Shown: positions 57,826-64,000 of the stretch, one piece after another
How positions within the stretch are numbered: position 1 is the first letter of the stretch
How the letters are laid out: each line of letters starts with the position of its first letter
NCBI RefSeq assembly: GCF_041435435.1
Contig: NZ_CP108494.1
Span: 6,668,501 to 6,732,500 of the forward strand
Origin: Streptomyces sp. NBC_01241
GTDB lineage: Bacteria > Actinomycetota > Actinomycetes > Streptomycetales > Streptomycetaceae
DNA length: 64,000 nt
Direction of reading: 5' to 3'
Translations under genes and position numbers: made by a program
Notes under the pieces: model-generated
The model's input: the letters and a program-made list of their open reading frames with translations, nothing else
Told to the model about the DNA's origin: nothing
The model's database searches: none

Positions 57826-58670
57826 AGCTCGCCACCCTCCGTACCGGCGGCGCCACCAAGGCCGTCCGGCTCGACGGCGACGTCCTGGTCGATCTCGGCG
57901 TCCCGGACGTCGGCACCCTGCTGGGCCAGGACGACTGGGCCGAGCGCGCCGCCGCGGCCACCGCCGAAAACGCCGAGACGTACGCCGTGGACGGCGCCGA
58001 GTACGCGCCCGTGGTCCCGCAGCCCTCGAAGGTGGTCTGCGTCGGGCTCAACTACCGCAACCACATCCAGGAGATGGGCCGAGACCTGCCCGAACACCCC
58101 ACCCTGTTCGCGAAGTTCGCCGACGCGCTGATCGGCGCCGGTGACGACATCCTGCGGCCGGACGAGACCGGCCAGTTCGACTGGGAGGTCGAGCTCGCGG
58201 TGGTCGTCGGCAAGCGCGTGCGCCGCGCCCGGGGCGAGGAGGCCGAGCAGGCGATCGCCGGATTCACCGTCCTGAACGACATCACCTGCCGGGACTGGCA
58301 GTTCCGCACCCGTGAGTGGCTGCAGGGCAAGACGTGGGACTCCAGCACCCCGGTCGGCCCCTACCTGGTCACCCCCGACGAGCTGCCCGGCGGCGTACGC
58401 CCCGCTCTCGACATCCGGCTGACCGTGGACGGTGAGGTCATGCAGTCCGACTCCACGGCCGACCTGCTCTTCGATCCGGTGCACCTGGTGGAGTACGTCT
58501 CGACGATCGTGCGCCTGAACCCGGGCGACATCATCGCCACCGGCACCCCGGGCGGTGTCGGGCACGCCCATAAGCCGGGGCGCTATCTGGTGGGGGGCGA
58601 GACGGTCGTCGCCGAGATCGACGGCATCGGCCGCCTGGAGAACCGTGTCGTCGAGGAGAAGTCCGCCTGA
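57822..58670 (+). CDS. fumarylpyruvate hydrolase (FAH family)
   Basis: 282 residues. The FAH-family core is VVCVGLNYRNHIQEMG, then PTLFAKFADALIGAGDDI, DWEVELAVVVGK (Glu-x-Glu metal ligands), and GDIIATGTPGGVGHA. In the gentisate pathway it cleaves fumarylpyruvate to fumarate and pyruvate; maleylpyruvate hydrolysis is the alternative. ATG overlaps the dioxygenase stop; its own stop shares a base with the isomerase start. Confidence 0.93.
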   Translation: MKLATLRTGGATKAVRLDGDVLVDLGVPDVGTLLGQDDWAERAAAATAENAETYAVDGAEYAPVVPQPSKVVCVGLNYRNHIQEMGRDLPEHPTLFAKFADALIGAGDDILRPDETGQFDWEVELAVVVGKRVRRARGEEAEQAIAGFTVLNDITCRDWQFRTREWLQGKTWDSSTPVGPYLVTPDELPGGVRPALDIRLTVDGEVMQSDSTADLLFDPVHLVEYVSTIVRLNPGDIIATGTPGGVGHAHKPGRYLVGGETVVAEIDGIGRLENRVVEEKSA

Positions 58671-59377
58671 TGTCCCGCACGTTCGAGGACGCTCGCCGCT
58701 GGGCACAGCTCGGCACCACCCTGTTCGTCCAAGCCGCGGACCTCGGTGAAGCCGGGCTGGACGCGCCGAGCACGTTGCCCGGCTGGACCCGCAAGCACCT
58801 GGTCGCGCACGTCGCTGCCAACGCCGACGCCCTGGGCAACCTCGTCCACTGGGCCGCCACCGGCGAGCCGACACCGATGTACTCCTCTCCCGAGGAACGC
58901 GCCGCCGGTATAGAACGGGGCGCCGGGATGCCGGCCGCCGAACTGACCGCGTGGCTGCGCCGTTCCGCGGAGGAGCTGGCCGCGTCGACGGCCTCGCTCG
59001 GCGACGAGCAATGGCAGTCCCCGGTCGTGACGGCACAGGGCCGCACCGTGCCCGCCACCGAACTGCCCTGGATGCGCTCCCGCGAGGTGTGCGTCCACGC
59101 GATCGACCTGGGCACCGGCCTGACCTTCGCCGACCTGCCCACCGGCTTCCTCGCCGCGCTCTGCGACGACGTCGTGGGCAAGCGCGCCCAGGAATCCGGC
59201 CCGGCGCTGCACCTGGAGGCGACCGACACGGGCGCTTCCTGGAAGCTGCCCGGGGAGGGCGGGCCGACCGTGCTCGCCGGCCCCCTCCACGAGATCACGG
59301 CCTGTCTCACCGGGCGCGAACACACCCTCACAGCTCCCGGCGGCGGGCCCGTTCCCGCCCTGGCTCGCTGGCTCTGA
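58670..59377 (+). CDS. mycothiol-dependent maleylpyruvate isomerase
   Basis: 235 residues. The DinB/MDMPI helical bundle is seen: LPGWTRKHLVAHVAANADALGNLVHWA, with His as metal ligand, then SREVCVHAIDLGTGLTFADLP with the family Glu-His. A short C-terminal beta domain follows. It isomerises maleylpyruvate to fumarylpyruvate using mycothiol, which fits an actinobacterial host. It starts one base before the hydrolase stop ends. Confidence 0.93.
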   Translation: MSRTFEDARRWAQLGTTLFVQAADLGEAGLDAPSTLPGWTRKHLVAHVAANADALGNLVHWAATGEPTPMYSSPEERAAGIERGAGMPAAELTAWLRRSAEELAASTASLGDEQWQSPVVTAQGRTVPATELPWMRSREVCVHAIDLGTGLTFADLPTGFLAALCDDVVGKRAQESGPALHLEATDTGASWKLPGEGGPTVLAGPLHEITACLTGREHTLTAPGGGPVPALARWL

Positions 59378-59536
59378 CCCCGGCTCGCCGGCTCCGACCC
59401 CGGTTTGCCGGCTCCGACCGCTGGGACCGCTGGGACCGCATCGGGGCCGGCCGCCCGGACTCCATCGGCCGGTCCCGATGCCCGGGTCTCACAAGCCCTG
59501 CCACTCGACGTCTCTCTGCCATTCGAGGAAAAGAAG

Positions 59537-60916
59537 ATGAACCCTGCGACCCCGCCCACCAGCGACAAACCCGACGTGATCATCGTTGGAGGAGGCATCG
59601 GTGGCCTCAGCTCCGCGTTCGCCCTCGCGCGGCAGGGGCTGCGCGTGCGCGTCCTCGAACGGGCCCCGGAGTTCGGCGAGGTCGGCGCCGGCATCCAGAT
59701 CGCGCCCAACTGCACCCGCATCCTCGACGAGTACGGCCTGCTCGACGAGGCCAAGGAGCTGGGCGTACTCCCGGAGAACATGGTGATGCGCGACGTCCTC
59801 GACGCCCGGGAGCTGACCCGGCTCGACCTGCGGGACGTGGAGCGGCGCTACGGCTTCCCGTACATGGTGATCCACCGCAGCGACCTGCACGGCATCTTTC
59901 TGCGCGCCTGTCGGCGGGCCGGTGTGGAGCTGCTGACGGACCGGACGGTCATCGACTACGAGCACACCGACGGTGGCGCCCGGATCCGCCTGGAGAACGG
60001 CCGGACCGAGGAGGCGCCGTTGATCATCGCCGCCGACGGCCTGCACTCGGTGGCCCGGCGCAAACTGGTCGGCGACGACGTGGTCAGCTCCGACTACGTC
60101 GCCTACCGCGCGGCCGTCCCGATCGACAAGGTGCGCGACAACGGCATCGCGGAGAAGGACGTCACCGTGTACGTCGGCCCGCGCTGCCACTTCGTGCAGT
60201 ACGCCCTGCGGGGCGGCGACATGTTCAACCAGGTTGCCGTGTTCGAGTCGCCGAAGGCGCTGGCCGGGAAGGACGACTGGGGTACGCCGGACGAGTTGGA
60301 CGCGGCCTTCGCGGCGACCTGCGACACCGTGCGCAAGGGTATCCCGCTGATGTGGCGGGACCGTTGGTGGCAGATGCTCGACCGGGACCCGATCGAGACG
60401 TGGGTGCACGGCCGGATCGCCTTGCTCGGTGACGCCGCCCACCCGCCGTTGCAGTACATGGCGCAGGGCGCGATCATGGCGATCGAGGACGGCTGGGTCT
60501 TCGCCCGGCACGTCGCCCGCCAGTCCACCGGGAGCGCCGGAGCACCGGACTGGGACGCGGTACTCGCCTCCTACGAGGCGGTCCGCGTCGAGCACTGCCG
60601 CCGGGTGCAGTCCACCGCCCGTGCGTGGGGCGACCTGTGGCACCTGGACGGCGAGCAGCGGCTGCAGCGCAACGCGATCATGCGTGGGCGGGACGCTCAC
60701 GACTACGGCTTCACCGATTGGGTGTACGGCCCCACGGCGCTGGCCCCGGACGAGGAACCCGCGATGTTCACCCCGATCCCGCTGTCCTCGGCCCGGCTCG
60801 GCGAGACGGATACCGAGGGGGCGCTCGCGCAGACGGCGAATACCGAGGGGGCGCTCGCGCAGACGGACGTCAAGGGTGCGGAGGCCACCGCGGTCGCGGA
60901 AGGCATCGCCCGGTGA
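59537..60916 (+). CDS. 3-hydroxybenzoate 6-hydroxylase (FAD monooxygenase)
   Basis: 459 residues; GAGGAAAAGAAG before ATG 59537. Group A flavin monooxygenase: DVIIVGGGIGGLSSAFALARQG (FAD), the middle GRTEEAPLIIAADGLHSVARRKL and GRIALLGDAAHPPLQYMAQGA motifs. Salicylate-1-hydroxylase and 3-hydroxybenzoate-6-hydroxylase look alike; the gentisate operon makes the 3-hydroxybenzoate 6-hydroxylase call likely. Its C terminus holds a direct duplication, two 27-bp copies at 60810-60836 and 60840-60866, giving a 10-residue repeat (TEGALAQT). Confidence 0.92.
   Translation: MNPATPPTSDKPDVIIVGGGIGGLSSAFALARQGLRVRVLERAPEFGEVGAGIQIAPNCTRILDEYGLLDEAKELGVLPENMVMRDVLDARELTRLDLRDVERRYGFPYMVIHRSDLHGIFLRACRRAGVELLTDRTVIDYEHTDGGARIRLENGRTEEAPLIIAADGLHSVARRKLVGDDVVSSDYVAYRAAVPIDKVRDNGIAEKDVTVYVGPRCHFVQYALRGGDMFNQVAVFESPKALAGKDDWGTPDELDAAFAATCDTVRKGIPLMWRDRWWQMLDRDPIETWVHGRIALLGDAAHPPLQYMAQGAIMAIEDGWVFARHVARQSTGSAGAPDWDAVLASYEAVRVEHCRRVQSTARAWGDLWHLDGEQRLQRNAIMRGRDAHDYGFTDWVYGPTALAPDEEPAMFTPIPLSSARLGETDTEGALAQTANTEGALAQTDVKGAEATAVAEGIAR
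60810..60866 (+). repeat. tandem 30-bp duplication inside the hydroxylase gene
   Basis: Two identical 27-bp copies with a 30-bp period add a second EGALAQT unit to the C-terminal tail. The reading frame is kept. This looks like a recent slippage or unequal-exchange event. Confidence 0.85.
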
Positions 60917-60990
60917 GCGACGCCTTCCCGTACACGGCGGTGCGGACACCGTTCGGCCGGTTCAACGGCGCGCCGGCCGGTGTCCGCCAC
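60913..60990 (+). pseudogene. N-terminal stump of a thiolase
   Basis: A GTG that overlaps the hydroxylase stop opens VSDAFPYTAVRTPFGRFNGA and PAGVR, the start of acetyl-CoA acetyltransferases (AVRTPFGRFGGALAGVRPDD). The similarity ends after 26 residues in unrelated sequence. A possible remnant of a 3-oxoadipyl-CoA thiolase-like gene that has been deleted. Confidence 0.7.
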
Positions 60991-61301
60991 GTACGGCGTC
61001 ACGGTCGCGCAGCTACGGGAACGGCTCTCCGTCGACCTGCTCCCGCGAGCCACCGACACCAAGCGACGGACGCGCGCCGACGTCATTCATGGTTCCGCCC
61101 CTTGACGGGCGCCGGCCCTCACCGGTCGTCTCCCGAACGAGGCCATGGCGGTACCGCGACTGGACCGGTACCTGATCCGCGACACCGGGAAGCGCGTGAA
61201 CGGTGACACGCTGGTTTACGGTGTGTCCGGGCTCAGGTCAACGCGTAAAGCGCGAAGCCGGTATGTGCGCTCGACGTACAGTGGCGCGTTAGGATCCGGT
61301 C
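60991..61301. other. no intact gene
   Basis: 311 bp between the thiolase stump and the TetR gene. Frames here give no recognisable domain. Contains the TetR gene's promoter region; no clear operator seen. Confidence 0.5.
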
Positions 61302-61910
61302 ATGGCGAACCTTCGTGAGGCGCAGAAGCAGATGACGCGCCGTCTGCTGCTGGAGTCAGGACTTGAACTGTTCAAGACGAAGGGGTACGCCGCCACCACG
61401 GTCGACGACATCGCGACTGCGGTGGGCACCACGCGAGTGACCTTCTACGCGTACTTCTCCTCCCGCAGCGAGCTGATGAAGGCACTCATCGACGAGCAGC
61501 TCAACGAGGCGTTGCAGCGCGTCGGCTCTCCCGAGCACGGCTCCACGGCGCAGGACCTCGTCGCCACGGTCGCCGACGGGACGCCGGAGGCGATCACGGC
61601 GTGGCTTCGGCGAACCGCCGACAGCTGGCCGGCCATCCGGCCCATCATCCGCGTCGGCCGTGACGCCGCGGCGGTCGATCCGGAACTCACCGACCTGGTC
61701 GAGCGATGGATGGAGGAGGCCATCAGCGACATCGAGGAAGGACTGGCGACGGCTGGGCGCCTCGCGCCCCATCAGCGCCGCTTCCGGGGCGTTCTGGCGA
61801 TGGCCCAGCTCGATTTCGTCGCCCAGAACTGGGACCGTGCCGACTGGAAGATCACGCGTGACCAGATGCTCGATGAGCTCAGTGCCAGTTGGGTACGGCT
61901 CCTGGCCTGA
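61302..61910 (+). CDS. TetR-family regulator
   Basis: 202 residues from ATG 61302. The helix-turn-helix is LELFKTKGYAATTVDDIATAVGTTRVTFYAYFSSRSELMKAL at about residues 21-61, typical of TetR. The effector domain is variable. It lies just after the gentisate operon and could control it or the divergent MFS gene. Confidence 0.93.
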   Translation: MANLREAQKQMTRRLLLESGLELFKTKGYAATTVDDIATAVGTTRVTFYAYFSSRSELMKALIDEQLNEALQRVGSPEHGSTAQDLVATVADGTPEAITAWLRRTADSWPAIRPIIRVGRDAAAVDPELTDLVERWMEEAISDIEEGLATAGRLAPHQRRFRGVLAMAQLDFVAQNWDRADWKITRDQMLDELSASWVRLLA

Positions 61911-62007
61911 CCACGCCCGCGGGACCGGCCGCGCGACGGAGAGCGGGCCGCGCTGTTCAAGCGGTTCGGGAACATCGACGCGTGGTCGATTCGCCTCGTA
62001 GCCGGCG

Positions 62008-62931
62008 TCAGAGATGCGTTGCGACATCGAGCAGCAGCGCCCGAAGCCATTCGGTGAAGTACTGATCGGCCAGTCGGGGATTCCAGACCATGTCGATCCC
62101 GAGCCCGGGAATCGGGAACGGGAACTCCTCGATCCGCAGGTCGGTGAGCGTCCGCATGGCGGCGGCGACCTGGTAGCGAAGGAGTGCGACGCCGCCCGCG
62201 CGTGCGACCAGGAAAGGTACCAGCAGGAAGTCGGAGATCAACTGGCCGATGCGGTAGGTGACACCCGCTTCCTCCAGCACCGAATACGGGAAGACCCGAC
62301 GATCGGTGTCGACGACGATGTGCGGCTGTGTGGTCAGGAGGTCGAGCGCGCTCGCTTCCGGCGGCGTGTCCGGTGAGGCCACCACCACACAGCGGTCGTT
62401 GTACAGCCGCTCGCGCGGGTACGGCGAGAAGTGCCCCTCGGAGAGCAGCACGACGTCGACGCCCTTGTCGGTGAAGGTGGCCTCGGTCGGCACTGTGATC
62501 GTACGCAGACGCAACGTGGCATGAGGAGCACGCTCGGCAATGAGCCGCGTCAGTTGAGGGCCGACGACGAACGCCGTGCTGTTCGTCATGGCGATCGTGA
62601 TGACGCGCCGATCCGCGGCGGGGTCGAAGTGGGGGAAGTTCACGATGCGTGCCGTCTGTTGCAGGGCACTGCGCAGCGGCGCGATCAGTTCCAGCGCGCG
62701 CGGGGTCGGCGTGACGCCGGTCCCTTGTCGGACGACGAGGTCGTCACCCAGCAGACGCCGCATTCTCGTGAGGGCGTGGCTCATCGCCGGCTGTGACAGA
62801 CCGACTCGCTCCGCCGCCTTGGTCACCGAACGCTCCTCGAGGAGCGCGAGGAGGGGCACCAACAGGTTGAGGTCGACCGATGCCAGTCGATCCAGCCCCG
62901 AACCCGTGGTGCCCTCTTCGTCGTCGACCAT
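62008..62931 (-). CDS. LysR-family regulator
   Basis: 307 residues. N-terminal winged helix: LLVPLLALLEERSVTKAAERVGLSQPAMSHALTRMRRLLGDDLVVR, near residues 22-65, then a substrate-binding domain. It resembles the NodD/NahR-like group of LysR proteins that respond to aromatic acids. Transcribed towards the TetR gene and 10 bp downstream of the FAD reductase gene. May control the gentisate genes; no binding site was proved. Confidence 0.92.
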   Translation of the reverse strand: MVDDEEGTTGSGLDRLASVDLNLLVPLLALLEERSVTKAAERVGLSQPAMSHALTRMRRLLGDDLVVRQGTGVTPTPRALELIAPLRSALQQTARIVNFPHFDPAADRRVITIAMTNSTAFVVGPQLTRLIAERAPHATLRLRTITVPTEATFTDKGVDVVLLSEGHFSPYPRERLYNDRCVVVASPDTPPEASALDLLTTQPHIVVDTDRRVFPYSVLEEAGVTYRIGQLISDFLLVPFLVARAGGVALLRYQVAAAMRTLTDLRIEEFPFPIPGLGIDMVWNPRLADQYFTEWLRALLLDVATHL

Positions 62932-62941
62932 GGAGCGAACC

Positions 62942-64000
62942 TTACGCAGCTGCCCGGGTCATACGACGCAGCCGGGGAATCGGTATCCGGTAGTTGAGGG
63001 CCGCGACCACACCGGTGCCGTGATCGTGCGACCAGCGCATCAAGGCCGGCCCGCCACCGGGCCCTCCTTCGACGTATGCCGGTTCCCCTTCCAGCGGCAG
63101 ATGGCCCACCGCCTTGAGGCTCAGTCCGAACTGCTCGGTCCAGAAGTACGGCTGAAACCGGAGCGGCGGCGCATCGTCGCCGCGGACAAGCGCCCTTGCG
63201 GCGACCTTCGCCTGCTCGATCGCACTGCTCCACAGGGGGATGCGGCGCAGTCCGTACGGAGTGGGGAAGGCTGCGAGGTCTCCGACGGCCGCGACGTCGG
63301 GGCGGACAAGCCCACGCGAGTCGACCGGGACGGCACCCTTCGCCGCAAGTCCTGTGTCCGCGAGCCATTCCGTGTTGGGGACGTCGCCGACGGCGGTCAT
63401 GAGAATCTCCGCCTCCAGGACCGCGCCATCGTCCAGTACGACCCGGGCGCTTCCCTCACGCCGTTCGAGCCGTGCCGACCCGGTCTCGACGATGGTGAGC
63501 CCCCGCTCCAGCGCAGCCTTGACGAAGACGCCGGCGAGGTACGAACCGAGCTGGACGATCAGTGGCACTCCTTGGGAGACGAGGGTGACCCGGGATCCGG
63601 CGGCCAGGCACCCCGAGGCGATCTCCATGCCGAGCGGGCCTCCGCCGACCACGATGACCGACGGCCGGCCCGCCAACCGGCTTCGCAGGGACAGCGCGTC
63701 ATCGAGTCCGCGCAGGGTGAGCTCCTCGGGGAGGCCGGACAGCCGTCGCGCACGGGAGCCCGTGGCAAGGACGACGCGGTCGTACGGCAGAGCCGTACCG
63801 TCGTCGAGAGTGACGAGCCGACGATCGAGGTGGAGTCCGGTCGCACGTACGCCCAGAAGTTCCGTCGCCCCGTGGCTGGTCGGCGCAAGCGCGTACGACG
63901 CCATGTCGTCGCCGTCGAGCAGGAGCGCCTTCGAGAGGGCCGGGCGGCTGTACGCCGGGTGCGGTTCGTCGCCGACGATGGTCAACTCGCCGTCGAAGCC
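62942..64000 (-). CDS. FAD-dependent ferredoxin-reductase-like protein (partial)
   Basis: The C-terminal ~350 residues of a glutathione-reductase-fold flavoprotein; the N terminus lies beyond the right edge, so the true start is not seen (sequence at the edge reads GFDGELTIVGDEPHPAYSRPALSK, which normally follows the first FAD motif). NAD(P) motif VIVVGGGPLGMEIASGCLA and the C-terminal FAD motif VAAVGDLAAF are present. Such proteins reduce ferredoxins of Rieske or P450 systems; the oxygenase partner is not in the window. Confidence 0.9.
   Translation of the reverse strand, partial: GFDGELTIVGDEPHPAYSRPALSKALLLDGDDMASYALAPTSHGATELLGVRATGLHLDRRLVTLDDGTALPYDRVVLATGSRARRLSGLPEELTLRGLDDALSLRSRLAGRPSVIVVGGGPLGMEIASGCLAAGSRVTLVSQGVPLIVQLGSYLAGVFVKAALERGLTIVETGSARLERREGSARVVLDDGAVLEAEILMTAVGDVPNTEWLADTGLAAKGAVPVDSRGLVRPDVAAVGDLAAFPTPYGLRRIPLWSSAIEQAKVAARALVRGDDAPPLRFQPYFWTEQFGLSLKAVGHLPLEGEPAYVEGGPGGGPALMRWSHDHGTGVVAALNYRIPIPRLRRMTRAAA

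Noticed and set aside
1..64000. CRISPR array, rRNA operon or insertion sequence with transposase
   Set aside because: No regularly spaced repeats, no rRNA signature and no transposase-like protein were found in the window.

Overview
The window is very GC-rich, has dense GTGA/ATGA stop-start overlaps, GTG starts, a conservon, DUF397/DUF5753 and DUF6082/DUF6624 proteins and mycothiol-type gentisate enzymes. This points to a Streptomyces or close relative. Most of it is accessory: two candidate biosynthetic loci, a small integrative-element footprint and several decayed genes.

Region 1 (0.2-10 kb, minus strand) is a tightly coupled gene train that makes a 7-deazaguanine precursor (folE, queE, queD). 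With it sit a tRNA-guanine transglycosylase/DpdA-like protein, a nucleoside-phosphorylase-like protein, a thymidylate-kinase-like P-loop protein, a DUF2797 protein, a SAM methyltransferase and two Nudix proteins. Upstream lie DUF6082, DUF6624, a GNAT-like protein and a helix-turn-helix protein. No queC or queF is present. The content suggests synthesis and base exchange of a modified deazaguanine nucleoside or nucleic acid.

Region 2 (10-20 kb): an acyl-CoA dehydrogenase, a conservon (cvnA-B-C-D plus GAF protein), a GH15 glucosidase/trehalase, small membrane proteins, a TPR regulator and a TrmO-like methyltransferase.

Region 3 (20-35 kb) looks like an undescribed biosynthetic cluster. Two divergent intergenic regions each carry two face-to-face copies of the same 41-bp composite element. 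The first separates a frameshifted anti-sigma-type ATPase from a B12 radical SAM enzyme and a ribonucleotide-reductase-like TSCPD protein; the latter gene is preceded by a pair of NrdR-like boxes 31 bp apart. The second separates a minus operon (FAD oxidoreductase, TauD dioxygenase, adenylating enzyme, HIT hydrolase, and a 916-residue ligase/DUF6624/deoxyribosyltransferase-like fusion) from a plus operon (anti-sigma-type ATPase, aldo-keto reductase with Tyr to Phe, adenylate-kinase-like protein without its P-loop lysine, ferritin-like di-iron protein, chorismate-binding enzyme). A 44-bp perfect inverted repeat closes the plus operon.

Region 4 (35-43.6 kb): three paralogous RTFDRW-type regulators interleaved with a 2H phosphoesterase, a GNAT, a PPC/DUF296 protein and an asparaginase, then a divergent DUF5753/DUF397 pair. 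Region 5 (43.6-47 kb): a gene-poor stretch with a lower-GC excisionase/integrase pair.

Region 6 (47-54 kb): epimerase, family 2 glycosyltransferase, TIGR04282 protein, methyltransferase and membrane glycosyltransferase-like protein, with a truncated response regulator and a nonsense-interrupted molybdopterin oxidoreductase. Region 7 (54-64 kb): a complete 3-hydroxybenzoate/gentisate pathway (transporter, 6-hydroxylase, gentisate dioxygenase, maleylpyruvate isomerase, fumarylpyruvate hydrolase) with a thiolase stump, TetR and LysR regulators, and a ferredoxin-reductase-like FAD protein cut by the right edge.
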